A stretch of 64,000 nucleotides of DNA from Lactarius indigo (lineage: Eukaryota > Basidiomycota > Agaricomycetes > Russulales > Russulaceae): NCBI GenBank assembly GCA_025766275.1, contig JAFKAC010000008.1, forward strand, positions 620,001-684,000, given 5' to 3'. Both the position numbers and the translations under genes were made by a program. This document shows positions 35,989-47,676 of this stretch, one piece after another (position 1 is the stretch's first letter; each line of letters begins with the position of its first letter). The notes beneath the pieces were generated by a model. That model was not told the DNA's origin and made no database searches. It worked only from the letters and a program-made list of their open reading frames with translations.

Positions 35989-37362
35989 GTATTTAGCTCC
36001 CTTGATGGGATACTCCCAAGTTAATGGCGTTTTCTTAGACTAACACCGAGCAGGGCATCGGCTTGATTCGGATAGATATATAGAGTATCAATAGACTCGG
36101 ATTAATAGTAGTAGACAGTAGCGCGTTGTGCATAGTCACGGTATGACCGGTCTCCATTCAGTACTACTATTCATGTGGTCAGACCACTATAGTCTAATAC
36201 AACTTCGCATCGCTATCTCTGCGAATTTAGACTTGGTCATGTCAGCGTCGAGGAACGATAGCAACGACGATATTACCTCTGGCGTTATTTTTGCGAGGGG
36301 TAGCTGAAGCTGAAACTCGATCAACAAACCTCGAGGCCGCAATGCTGTGTTTGATGGATTTGGTAACCAAAAATCGGATAACGGTATTGAGTGTCATGGT
36401 TCCGTTCTCGTTGCCCATCCCGTGCCACGCAGGGAAAAGCCACTAAGTCCTTTTATTGTAAGTCTCAGATAGACATTTTATTGCTTCTAAGAAGTGTTTG
36501 GGTGTGTGGTCAGGCAGCGGACTTGACTGATCTCCGGCATCTACTGAACTCCTCTCGCAAACCATTCGGGATCGGTTCGGAGCGCCGAGTATATAAGCTT
36601 CAAGAGCTTGTTCAAGAGCTTTGTGGACCATACTCCAACACAGGGGTCCGTACGTGTTACGAGAATTACTAGTATGTACACGTAGACCAGTAGCGCCATG
36701 GCAAAGAGACGCCTTGGGCGCGGTGGCGGAAGGCCTATGTTTCAAGAACGAGCAGAGAACAAGAGCAGTGCTGTGTTGATAAATTAAGTCGGTCTCGGCC
36801 GAACAGGCACGTGGTAAGCAACTCGTTTCTGCCATTCGAGTCCTCATTACAGTGACTTTGACGTGGGTGCCAAGGTAGGTGCAGCGTGGTTGTATACCTG
36901 TAAACCGATCATTGTGATGGGACTTCTTGTGAGACATGTTCAATTGGGCCTGCCCGAGACCCGTCATTGGTGGTAACGTTATTTCAAAGACCGGGACAGA
37001 CATAGCCATCTCTATGGCACAGCCATACGTCATGATATGTCTGGTTCAAACAACCCTCAAATTATACTTCGGTGCAATCGATGGGTCTTGACATGTGCCC
37101 AGTCTGTACCTCGCGCAGATCTCCTTGATCCCAGAGGGCGTTCACGACACGCGCGCAAAAAATTTTCCATGTCGCTCTTGGCTGTCATGGTCCATAGATA
37201 CTCCTCAAACCTCCAAAAATTTCTCTTCTAAAAGCGCTGTGAGGTCCGTGCGACTGCTAAGATGTCTGAAGCCTATATGCACGGGATCTTACCTCTTCCA
37301 TATGCATATAAAGTCGACCAAATCCCTATGTTCATGAGTCACTTCCAGGTATTGCAATTTGC
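35989..37362. other. interval between tandem copies B and C
   Basis: About 1.4 kb. A 196-codon minus frame (37033-36443) is open but shows no recognisable motif. A short ATG frame at 37262-37348 could be an alternative first exon of copy C. Nothing else. Confidence 0.4.
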
Positions 37363-38285
37363 ATGGCGCTCCATCCTGTTGTCGAGTTGTCCATTCCGTC
37401 CTTTGGGCGACTTTCCGATATGCTGTCTTGTGGATACCTGGGGCGGACGTTTGGACCCTCCGAAACAAAGCGATACCTCTGCCATATTCTGTTACGCTTC
37501 GTCGAAGACGAGGACGACTTGGTCATCAGTCACGAGTTACTGCGACCAGATTACTCATACATGGGCTTGCCGGGTTCTTTCTCCATCCCCTACAACCTCT
37601 ATTCGCATCTGCGATGCAATTCAGTAGCTGGAGATAGCACTTTCCGAATCATCCTGGATTACAATATTCAGCACAACGCGCTTCGTGTGGTGCCGCAGAC
37701 ATTGTTTGCTCCGTACGCCGGGCTTCCTCGCAGTCAAGCGGAGCTGCAGAATGCTTCGCTCACCCCTCCCATCTTCTTCATCCAACTGGATAACTCGGTT
37801 GGATTGCCGCTCGAAAAAGCAAAGTCGGCCGACGCTGATGGCCCTTTGCTTCGCTATTCTGACTGGCATCCCATGGCGGGGAAGGCTTCGGTAAAACTAA
37901 GGCTTTCTGTAAGACGTCTACTGTTCGTTGCCGAGAAAATATACGCCGACTCTGACCGCATTTGCCGTAGTGGTATGGATATGGGCCATGGCAGACCCAG
38001 ATCCAACTGCGAAACCGCAGAAAGGAGCCCATTAAGCTCCCACGACTGGTACAGCTCGTTGCCAGTGGAGTTGACCGTTTTCTGCGGGTAAGCTCGTATC
38101 CTTCCTTGACATGAGTACTGGACTCAAGTCGTTGATAGCAAGAGCACGGACCTATCACCGATCCTTCTTTTCCTCAGTGGAAGATAGGTAACGGCCCTTA
38201 TGATATATCTCCTGCTAGTATTGTACTAGTTGGCGTAGTAGCAGTCTCGTCCGGAAGTATCATGCCGATCATGAGACTTGCCTAG
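37363..38285 (+). CDS. unnamed VPQ/WPGY/GSW family protein, copy C
   Basis: Three exons: 37363-37908, 37971-38087 (117 nt) and 38178-38285, all phase 0, giving 256 residues. Exon 1: LSCGYLGRTFGPSETKRYL, FRIILDYNI, RVVPQTLFAPY, PPIFFIQLDNSVGLPLEKA and an end KLRLS. Exon 2 starts WYGYGPWQTQIQLRNRR and continues IKLPRLVQLV...VDRFLR. Exon 3: WKIGNGPYDI and VAVSSGSIMPIMRL. It is more diverged than A or B (WPGY to WYGY, GSW to GSI) but intact. Tandem to copy B, about 1.4 kb apart, which suggests local duplication. Function unknown. Confidence 0.75.
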
Positions 38286-40264
38286 TAAATCCTTAACTAC
38301 GTCTTTGATTTTTCGTTCGTTTTTTTCTAACCGCTTTTCTTCCACGACATCACCGTATGGCAGCGCACACTGTTATCTATTTTTCGTGCGCACTCTCTTG
38401 ACTTGATAACATATATTTTCACGCCATAGCGCTCCAAATTCTTCGCTCTCGTGGGGCGTTCGTATGTTAGCATAAGATTGCCCCCATCGCTATTATTCCT
38501 CCAATCTGTATTACGAGTAGTTATGCCCTTTGATCATGACCTTTGAATTCATGTACTTATGGTTGGCCACATGCATACCTTTGGCAGGACGAGACACGGA
38601 CGAAACAATTAGACAAGAAAGGGAGCCGCTGACCCTTCAAAAAAAATGTCCTGAGCCAAAGTTGCACGAGCGTACGGCCTCCCACCGGCCAATTAACGGG
38701 ATTTACACCTCAAACTCAGCGCTAGAAGCTCGAAAACAGGCGCTTTGTTGTCGGGTACAGTAGTTGGGTGACACGAGAAGCGCCCTTGGCTCGCTGAGCC
38801 ATCGCCGGAAGGGGACTGGACTGGTAGTATTGGAGCCACATGGGAGCACTGCGTGAAAATTGCACGGGTCGCGTCAGCTGACACTGTAATGACGTGGCTC
38901 CTCACGTGTCCTGCAGCATACCTGCGTGAGACTCCCAGAAAATTCCCATCACCAAGCGGCGCGGACGAAGTCGATCCCCCAGACGAGTCCAAGGGTTACT
39001 CGTTACTTCGTGTTTTTACCTACTCTCTCATTTGATTTGGATACATTTACCTTCCGGAGCATGTACATTCCCCTCCCCCCTCTCTCTTACACCTCTCTCT
39101 TACACGACTCTCCGTGACAATAGGAAATGCCAACAGGATAGAACTCATATACGACTCCATGGCAAAGGCCACTGCAAACAAATCGAGTATATCGTTCTGA
39201 AACTCCCGGCTGTAGATCCGGAGGGGGTCCAGGTACGCGCGTGCCAGGCGCCACCATAATCGTCCCCTGGTTTGGCTTAGCATCTGTGGTGGAGATAGCT
39301 ATGCGCCTCACGACGCTCGAGGATATACAGCGCGCAAATTAGGAGTACTCCGCGACGGTCGATCGAGTCAGCACGTCTTCCTACCTCCCCGCACCCCACC
39401 TCGACCCCAACTCCGATGAACGGACGCCACGACGCACAGATTAGCGGGGCCTGTATATCATCCTAAGTGACGACGAGTGTGCCACGGAAGCGCCAGGAGC
39501 CAAACGAACCGAAAAAGGGGGTGTGGCGGCATGCTCCAATCGCCGGCGGCCAGCAGCGCCTTCTGAGTGCCTGACGCGCGACGCGCTGTTTACGAGCCGT
39601 AAAGGGACCCAGTCCTTTACCTGTACATACATCCCACCCAGCGACACCGTAATCCCCATCGCGAGGGTGCTACTGTAGTAAGTAAACTGTGTTGTTCACG
39701 GGGTGTCCGCGCGCGAGCTGTTGACCAGGTGCATCAGGCACACTGGGACTCAGAATTATTCTTCCAACCCACTAGCGCACGCCTGAAATTACGGCAACCC
39801 CACTGAGCACATGGCCCCTGGCGGGAGAGCCAATCAATTTGGGCTCGCTCAAAAAAGCTGTGCTATTGGTAGGGTTGCGCTTCCTGCTTCCTTTTGATTT
39901 TTGGTCGGCTCGTTTTCGAATGGTTTCGACTCAGAAATTTTCCTGCCACAATTCTCTGGCGGAAATGGCCCGGGGTTCCAAAAAGGTTTCGGTCTGGCGC
40001 TGCCCAACGTGCCTAACGTGTTGGTTTATCGATCGCTAATCTTAGTGCAACTTCAGCATCAAATATTTTCTTTTTTGTTTATCGACAAACCGGGAACAAG
40101 TGTGTGGATCCGAGTCAGAATAGATACATGTCCTGCTGACATCTTCCCGGAGTTCACGTTTCCTTCCAATGACGATGTCACCATCCCGATTCTTCCTTCC
40201 GGGCGTCCACTATCAGCGTGTTTGTCCTTTTTTCGTGGGTGTCAGGCTTGCATCTGGCGCCTTC

Positions 40265-40455
40265 TGGCACAGAGGAACCCAGCATCCAGAGCTTACCGCC
40301 CACGCCGATCGAATTTGTGGTCACTCGAGCAAGAACCATTTAGCTTTTTATTTTTTTTTGAACCGTAACCATTTATTATTCCTACCCCGTTGGTGAGCTC
40401 CCTCCAAATTTATCCGCGTGTCCTTGTGCGTGTACGGCCAATGGAAACTTATCAG
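40265..40455 (+). repeat. diverged dispersed repeat, copy 1
   Basis: Shares with 43398-43568 a run of blocks in the same order: AGCTTACCGC, AATTTGTGGTCAC, CGAGCAAG, ACCATTTAG, and later TACGGCCAATGGAAACTTA against TACGACCAACGGAAACTTA. I estimate about three-quarters identity by eye. No ends or coding content recognised. Confidence 0.6.
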
Positions 40456-40674
40456 TCACTCCGAAAAGGTATATAATGATATGAAAACGACAGTGAGCAA
40501 GGTCAGGCTTCAACAACACGTCATCTTTTCTGTGCCTGAGGTATTGCTACACTTCCAGCAGGCGACCCGAAATCCCGAAACCGACAATTCTGCCGAGGCG
40601 GAATCAGCCAACACAAGAGAATACTTTAAGAGGTATGTAGGATCCGGCGATACACGATCGTCATAGCGTTTTGA

Positions 40675-40923
40675 TCACAATCCCCTGTCTTCCGGTGGTT
40701 TCAGATCCTTGTTTAATCCCGTCCATGTGATGGTTTTGATCCTAATGACCTCGAAAGTGCCACCGAGGTCCGTAAGTGTGTATTGATCTCGTCTGGTTCC
40801 CAACGCTACTTGGGGGTCATCTGGTTCCAGTGCTTTGTGGTTCGTCCTCTCTGCAAGGGAGTCAAATACCCTTCCTACTGCGATGGCTAACTCTCTTGAT
40901 TTAATTGACCTTTGTGCAATCAA
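40675..40923 (-). pseudogene. short coding relic, family not identified
   Basis: An 80-codon minus-strand frame reads like real protein: KSRELAIAVGRVFDSLAE, NHKALEPDDPQVALGTR, DQYTLTDLGGTFEVIR and KTITWTGLNKD. There is no ATG at its beginning and nothing continues it on either side, so it is probably a fragment. It resembles hypothetical proteins that recur in Agaricomycete genomes, a match from memory only. Confidence 0.35.
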
Positions 40924-43397
40924 CTCCGTTGCAACTAGCGCGGGTGCTGCGTTTCATAAAGGTTCCTCGAAACTGATGCCGCGCGCACTACTGTTGACCT
41001 ACGTCTACGATGTCGTAGTTGTGGAGCGGTGGAGTCATGGCTAGGAAGTTGTCTTGAACTAAGGGCGGAAACCAGATCCTTGGCGACTAAATATTCCTGA
41101 ACTTGTACCCCGCTGACCTAGCACGACCAACGTGCTAGTACTGTTCGGAATCTTGAGGCTCATGTGATCCTAACGCAGGGGTCTCGGAGCCGGCAATCAG
41201 ATCGACAAACCCGACACCGTGGGTCCTATTATGTTTGACGGCGTATCCGGATAAGTATTTTGGCCGTGACATTTCAGAGGGCTTCGACTTATCATTATAT
41301 TGTATCCCAATAGGCTTTTGAGATGCACAACTCGACTTGGGAGGACCGGGGCGAGCTCAGATGTATTATCCGGTCTGCTCTTGGATGCGGACAATCTCCG
41401 GTTGCGACCATATGGGCGGCTCCATCGTTAGCAAGGAACCTGAGACAATCATTCGTGCGTGCTACATCTAGTGTGGTATCCGCTTTTCACACAGGTTGCT
41501 AGTCCCAGAAGGGACTCAGGACCTACAAATTACGCCTAAGCAGCCCAAGCCGGTGGTCCGTCGCTCGTACCAACTGGAAGAGTTTTCCGCCACGGACTTC
41601 GCTTTCGTGAGGCATTCGTATCTCGGCCTACGATTTCCTTTTGCCTTTCCTCCTATCCGTCTTACTAGTAATTATAACCGACATTATGACACGCGAATCC
41701 GTGTCGGCTGACTAGATTGTGGGCCAGAACCTGTCAAAATCTTGAACATTTTCACAATCAATCCATGGACCAAGCGTACGGTCTTCCACTGCCCTATTCA
41801 CGAACTTGGTCGCCTGACCTCTGCACCCGGGCTTGGCACTGGGGGGACGGCTAAGTAGCCGGGGCTTGAGGCAAATATGCCCCGCCAAAAGAAGCATGAA
41901 GAGCGCCCTCATCAGGGGAGCTGTGAGACCGATCCTATCTTATTCCGAGATTTACGGTACGGCACCGTGCAATGGCAAGCGGCGGAGCATGCGCGGGGCA
42001 ATTGACACTCCGTGATGGTTACATTGTCGGTGACACTAGTGGCCCGCCTCTCGTATCAGTGCTGTATCATGCATCACAAAGCTGAAAACCAGAAATTTAA
42101 GGTCCGTAACGAGACGCAAAGTTCGGATATAAAAGGAAGTTGAGTGTGGGAAGAAACACGTGCACGGTGAGTACAGGTGGAATCGTCCTGAGGGTGCCCT
42201 GGGAAATGTTGCCTGAGGATGCTCTAATTACAACATGCGTTAGTTTTTGGCTGCCGGATGGCAGGGCAAATAACAGGATGTAATTGTGTTAATACGAGCA
42301 CCGTGGGTTGACAGTCGTTGGGCCTGGGGTCGGTTCCGGTTGCAACTGAATACCGGTTCTACAGTAGGTCTGGGTCTAGTTACGGATACATGCTGAATCG
42401 CGCTCAGGTTGAAGCAAAGCACTTGAGGTTGTCAATCCCTCCAAGATCAGTTAGCGACAGATTGATCCGCACGCAATGGTACGCAGCCCTGAGTTTCGTC
42501 CTTTGGCTATGCTGTAGACTGTGTGTCGTAACTGGCGGCCCGGGGTGACATCATGATGACAGTGACAGACAACCTGCAGACAGCCTATGTATACGATAGA
42601 TCGGTTCTCAATAACCGGTGTGCCAACGCAGTTCAACCTCACGTTACCTCAGGTTGTTCTTGCCAGCATCCCAGGTGCGGCTCAACGCCGAGCACCTGCC
42701 GAAAATGGTAGGTCCTCGGGTCAATGCGGCAACTATGCGACGTTCAATTTGAAGTCAGACTCTAGACTGCAGGTTCTTACGATATCAGAACTGTGATTGT
42801 TTACAGTGGCTACATGGGCATCTAATTGAAAACGTGGTAGTTTTTGGCCAGGACGACCTCAGGACGGTTTCATTGTCTGGTCGTGTAAGTAGTCTCTTAC
42901 GCGGAGCAACGAATCGGAAGGGAGTCTGGGCTGAGAGGCGTTCAGAGGTTTGCCATTGGAGCTGACATTTTTGTCGCTCCGTGGGACCTCATCGACCTCA
43001 TCACCCCACCCAGAGTAATGCATTATCACTCTACGACCCGTGGCTGGATTCGCAACTGCGCCGGACAGGCCCCACGTCTGTAAGTCGTCTGTACCAACTT
43101 AGTGCAAGAAAACGGCATGTGTGAGAATTATGCACCACGAGCCTGAGGTCCTTAGTGTGGTCTCATCGCCTGAACACACACTCGTGCCGTGGCCAACCCG
43201 ACATGGCGGGTTAGAGTGATGCGACGCGAGGGCAATCGACACAGAAAAAGGAATGGAGCACGTCAGAATAGGCGCATTGGTGTAAGGTCACGCACAAAAG
43301 AACGACGTGGCCGAGGCGATCGAATGGTGGTGAGCGTGGAGCGGTGTTGGAAGTTCGGAGCTGAACGTCAGCACATCGTCAATGTATCTTTCCGTGG

Positions 43398-43568
43398 GTC
43401 CATCTAGCACAAAGGAATTCAGCATCCCGAGCTTACCGCTCACACCGACCAAATTTGTGGTCACACGAGCAAGTACCATTTAGTGCTTCCACTCTGTTAG
43501 GGAGTTTCCACTAAACTTATGTACTCGTGTGACCTTGCGTGCGTACGACCAACGGAAACTTACAGTAG
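43398..43568 (+). repeat. diverged dispersed repeat, copy 2
   Basis: Second member of the pair described at 40265-40455, same orientation, about 3.1 kb away. Confidence 0.6.
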
Positions 43569-43804
43569 TGGGCTCTTCGCCTCCAGGAGTGCAGGGAAAT
43601 TCTATGCAAGTGGGATTTTCAGCAACGGCAGGTTCAATGGGTTGATCAGGGGGAGTCCCAGCTAGTACTTGACCAGAAGGACAAGCTGCGAATTCATCTT
43701 CAATTCTGAGAAAGTCCCAAACATGTCCTACATCGTTTGTCGCTCAACCTCCAACGCATATAGTCTGTGAAGAGCCATTTTGGTGATACAGGCAGAGCTG
43801 AGTA

Positions 43805-43905
43805 TCAGGCCATGTAACCTTTAATTATGTCAATGATTTCCTGGAGTGCAGACCAAGAAGCGTCGGATGTAATATTCGGGTTCCAACAGTTTGGGTCAGC
43901 AAATG
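43805..43905 (-). pseudogene. C-terminal fragment of the PD-(D/E)xK-like repeat family
   Basis: Minus-strand frame with [30 protein letters not shown] and a stop at 43805. The NCWNPNIT core matches NCWNSDIT in the relic at about 1.6 kb. Only the last 30 or so residues remain. It directly abuts a ubiquitin relic. Confidence 0.5.
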
Positions 43906-43944
43906 GCAGCTTTTTTCAGGATGTACTGGGGGTAGCCGCCGCCT

Positions 43945-44330
43945 ACAAAAAGTATCAACTATATGAAGCAAGGGTAGACTGTGGTACGTACCCAGATAAA
44001 TGGTTGATTCCTTTTGGATATTATAATCATAGAGTGAGTAGCCGTCCTCAAGCTGCTTCCCAGCAAAAATAAGTGTAAGTGTGACCAATGCCACGAAGGT
44101 CTTGATGAGAATATCATGAATATACGTCGTTGAATGATGGTGATCCTATAATATAATAAGTGACAATGATTTTCGACCAGGCAATCTTGAAAAAACTTTC
44201 CTTTTCTTTGATCTTATCCCTAAGAGCATTGGTAGTTTCAGAGGACTCAACCTCCAGAGTAATGACCTTCCGTCCGAAGTCTCCACAATGATCTGTATTG
44301 TGATGACGGTGGAAAATTGTTGCCGCGACT
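43945..44330 (-). pseudogene. ubiquitin-like relic
   Basis: Minus strand. IIVET, then in a shifted frame KVITLEVESSETTNALRDK and IKEKE near 44310-44200, then after about 130 bp [20 protein letters not shown] and KESTIYL at 44073-43993. These are the start and end of a ubiquitin fold. No ATG (ATA in its place), a frame change in the first half and loss of the middle make it a pseudogene or a degraded ubiquitin-like domain of a larger protein. Confidence 0.65.
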
Positions 44331-44565
44331 CAAGCTTTTCTAGGGGACGAGATAGAGAGCTTAGGAGAGAGCGCAGAAGAGTACACCAAGGCAAAACAAG
44401 AGAAAACAACAACCTCGGTACGTGAGTGATTTATACATTACAAAACCAAATGCACAACGTATCAGCATCGACACTAGGAACGACTTGCACGTTGTAAGGC
44501 AAGGCATATCGCCTACGATACGAATCCACTTATTCCCCATCTCCTCCAGCGCTCGGCATTCTGTC

Positions 44566-46447
44566 TTACAGACTACGAACAGCAAGCGGAGAGCTCCCCC
44601 GCTTCACCGCCGAACAGCTCCAGACCACACGCCCACGTCCATCTGTCATGAATGGAGGCTCCGGGCGTCGCGTGTCGCGTGTTCCCCCAGAAAGCGGCTC
44701 TCCTGCTGGCGACGGGACGCCAGTGGCTGCACCTACTTCGGCCAAAGGTACTTCGGATAGTAAGGGCTGAGTAGATTGCAGGGAGTCGGATCCCCCGATG
44801 TCCCTCAGAGATGAAACTGGTGGAGTCGGCAGAGGGTTGTCGTCGTGAGGACCAGCCATCCCAGGAAGACTGCACGCATCGAAAAGGGGGAGTGGGAATG
44901 GCGAGGGCGAGTGAGGAGGTGACGCCGTATCTGAGATCGCTGCGGATTGATTGGCAGGCTGCGGAAGGCGGCTATCTTGATATGAATCCGGCAGTGAGCA
45001 AGTGCTGACAGGGTCCAGGAAATCAGGCTCCGTGTCTGAATCAGTGGCTAGTAGAGAGGGCAGGGAGCCCACAGAAAGTGGACTGGGAGGAATAGAGGGA
45101 AGGATAGGATCATCGTGCAATTGTGTGTCGTGCAGAGTTGGAATGTGACTTGGCTCCGGCACTAGTGGAGGGTCGTGAAGTGTAGAGAGAAGGAGGGTGG
45201 GCGGAGAAGAGAAAACTGTGGGTACTGGTTCGGGTGTTGGTGCGTCAGGATTAAGTTCTGGAGCGCTGATCTGGCGGGTTTAGTGCGTAGGCTTGTCAGC
45301 GTTTACAATGGAAGAAAGGTGTAAGAGTGGCCAAACGCATACCATGCTGGGTACTGTGAAGAACATAGTGACATCACTTTCGGAATCACTATCGTGGTGC
45401 TCCAACTCCGCGTCTTCGTCGAACGCTGGATCATCAGGTAATCCCACCTCTGAGGGCTCACGGGAGGCAAATATGGCACGGATGTTACGGATGTACTCAT
45501 AGAGCGAACGATTCACGGCTGCACTATTGAAAATTCCCCGCATGCGGACACGCTGCTGCTGTTGATGATTGATAGGCGCCCAGTCAAAGCCCGAAGTGGA
45601 CGTACTGGCATAAGAAAGTCGGCCCCTTTGTTGAAAATATAGGGTGTACCGTCTTCGTTTTGATGTTGGTACATGCAGTCGCGGCCAAAGGGGCAATAAC
45701 GGGAATCCGAGTTCGACGCGGTAAAGTATCTGTCACCGATTGTCAAAGCGAGCATGTGATTATAGTAGGGAAGACTGACTTGCAAGGAATCCGTTGGAGA
45801 CTTGCTTTGTATCGTTCCAAGGCGGCTGTCTTTCCGGGGTGACCACTGGGGTAGAAGTGACTGGAGGGTATGACAAATTTGGACAGAGTGCGGCAGTAAG
45901 GACATTTCTTGTGCAAACGGGAAAAAGTAACGTCCTCGCCACTACTTTCCTGCCCACGCCAATTCCGAATGCACTACAGGGATATGGGTTAGCGCAGGAT
46001 ATGTTGCGACCACGCGTGTAACATCATACATCAATGCAGAATACGTGGCTACAATCAGCTGGAGGGTGGGCAATCATCAGCTTTAAACAAAAACACGAAT
46101 GGGGTTCGAACCAAGCAGGCCAAAGATGACGGGTTCCTCCATACAAATCGCGCAGATTAGAGCCTCATCAGGAGCGGTGGCTAGGTCGGCAGGGAGAACG
46201 TGTCTGAACCAACACTTTTCACCCCTTTTGCAATAGCCTGAAGGTATCGAGTTAGCAAAAGGAGATGGCAGACGATGCGTGGCCGCGTACCAGCTGCGAA
46301 ATACCTGCAGGTCTTGTTCTTGTCAAAAGGAGTGATGTTCTCGTGTTCGCCGTGCTGGAACTTGCACTTGTTGCCGGCAAAACAACCCCTCGGGGTGCTA
46401 TAATACCTACAAATCCCCCTCGATTTTGAAGTCACGGGCCGTTCCAT
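44566..46447 (-). CDS. makorin-type E3 ubiquitin ligase (CCCH zinc fingers + RING)
   Basis: Seven minus-strand exons (46447-46291, 46237-46112, 46058-46030, 45973-45780, 45729-45606, 45558-45343, 45270-44566) give 516 residues. Zinc fingers: CRYYSTPRGCFAGNKCKFQH (residues about 13-32), CRYFAAGYCKRGEKCWFRH, and a late YCPFGRDCMYQH followed by NEDGTPYIFNKG, the makorin tail. The C3HC4 RING is CAICMEEPV...CSHVFCIDCIRNW...CPYC. The order CCCH-CCCH-RING-CCCH is that of makorins, RING E3 ligases that bind RNA. The C-terminal 240 residues are Ser/Pro-rich and disordered, ending near DGRGRVVW. The third exon is only 29 nt. The start faces HFI1 across 118 bp. Confidence 0.93.
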
Positions 46448-46565
46448 GGCAGTTCAAGTCATAGTCGTCGTGGTTGGGGACAAGTGCCGCTACGGAATAA
46501 GCGCCCGCAGCTGTCGCGATGAGATCAGAACTCCGCACTTGCCTACCCTTGCCTACCTTTGACTC
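46448..46565. promoter_or_regulatory. 118-bp bidirectional promoter
   Basis: The start codons of the makorin gene (minus) and HFI1 (plus) are 118 bp apart. A short direct repeat (TTGCCTACC, TTGCCTACC) lies at about 46540-46558, next to the HFI1 start. Confidence 0.45.
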
Positions 46566-47676
46566 ATGTCCCTCGAGTCGACAACGACTATAAAAGCAAA
46601 ACTCGCTGCGGGGCTTGGCCCAAAGGCACCCAGATATTGGTCTTTATTGCAATCTTTCTTGGCTGCAACCATCTCCAGAACAGAATTCGACGAACAGATT
46701 CGCGAGTGCGTGGACACCTCTCCTCTTGGTACCTAATAATCTCCAAACATGATGTACGGCCACGCTAACCATCAGCCATAGTTCAACTTCACAATGCTCT
46801 CATTATCTCTATCTTCGACCCTTCCACTCATTTAGTAGCAGCTCTTACACCACCGCCCGATCCCCCCAAAGGACCTCCCCGCAAACGTCGGCGGCTTTTG
46901 CCCTATCAAGGACCGGATCCTGACGAACCCCTAACTCTGAGGTCAACCAGGCTTAAACGATGGGTAGTTGGTATTGGACGTCGCGAACGAGATCGTATCC
47001 GGAACCTCAAACCCGTTGCTTTGTCCACGAAGCGATCGCCCCGGCCGGAAGTCGATGAGATTGCCAACGAACGCGGAGTGCAACTACTACCAGAGCGTGG
47101 AGGTGTGTCTCCCATGGTCCTCGAAAATTATCTTCTCATCACGCCAACTTAGAGCTTCCCGGGAGCCGACCTGCGATCCATTTGACGTCGTCTGAGCGGG
47201 GCTTCACTCTGCAGCACATCACCGACAGGCTCAATCTCATTTGCGCTCAACATAACCTTGGTTCGCCCTCCAAGAGCGTGGCATCTCTTATGTCCTTGGC
47301 ATTTGAGGTACGAACTTGATATGCTCGCACCCTTGATTTGTCTAACTGTGAGCAGGCCAAACTCAAGTCTCTTATCATGCAAGCTCTCGCCATGACCACA
47401 GCCTCTCATTCTATCTCGTCTATCCATCCTTCCGCACCACATTCATCAGGCCATCAACTTTCTGCGTCTGCATTCGATACCCTGTTTACAATATCCCCCT
47501 CTGTCCTTCCTAACCGGTCCGCTACTGCTACACGCTTGGCCCTTGGAGAGAACGAGTCTCGTGAGGACCAGATTCTTGCCAACGAAAACCGTGAGCCTAG
47601 CGATCCACGGTGGCAAATGCTTGCTCTGCTGCGGGAGCGTAGTTCGGTGAACGAAGTTGCTAGCGCTCGAAAATAG
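46566..47676 (+). CDS. HFI1: SAGA subunit Hfi1/Ada1 (transcriptional adapter 1)
   Basis: Four exons (46566-46728, 46782-47102, 47153-47307, 47356-47676) give 319 residues. Hfi1/Ada1 holds the SAGA core and pairs its histone-fold with Taf12. Visible: KAKLAAGLGPKAPRYWSLLQ at the N-terminus, FDEQIRECV, LHNALIISIFD, then GIGRRERDRIRNLKP, EIANERGVQLLPERG, and the histone-fold-like end FTLQHITDRLNLICAQHNLG followed by ALAMTTASHSISSI. All introns close in frame. It fits next to another SAGA/TFIID subunit (TAF10) about 8 kb downstream, though such clustering may be chance. Confidence 0.85.

Larger units (their letters stand above)
38286..43804. other. 5.5-kb gene-poor, repeat-bearing region
   Basis: No spliceable gene is recognised. 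It contains a diverged repeat pair (40265-40455 and 43398-43568) and a short coding relic at 40675-40923. Frames elsewhere are short and unmotivated. The pattern suggests old mobile-element debris, but I found no transposase or RT motif. Confidence 0.45.

Noticed and set aside
36443..37033. 196-codon minus-strand frame between copies B and C
   Set aside because: No recognisable domain or conserved pattern; composition not protein-like enough to call.
46090..46115. GGTTCGAACC as a tRNA T-arm
   Set aside because: It sits at an intron donor of the makorin gene; no acceptor stem or anticodon arm around it.
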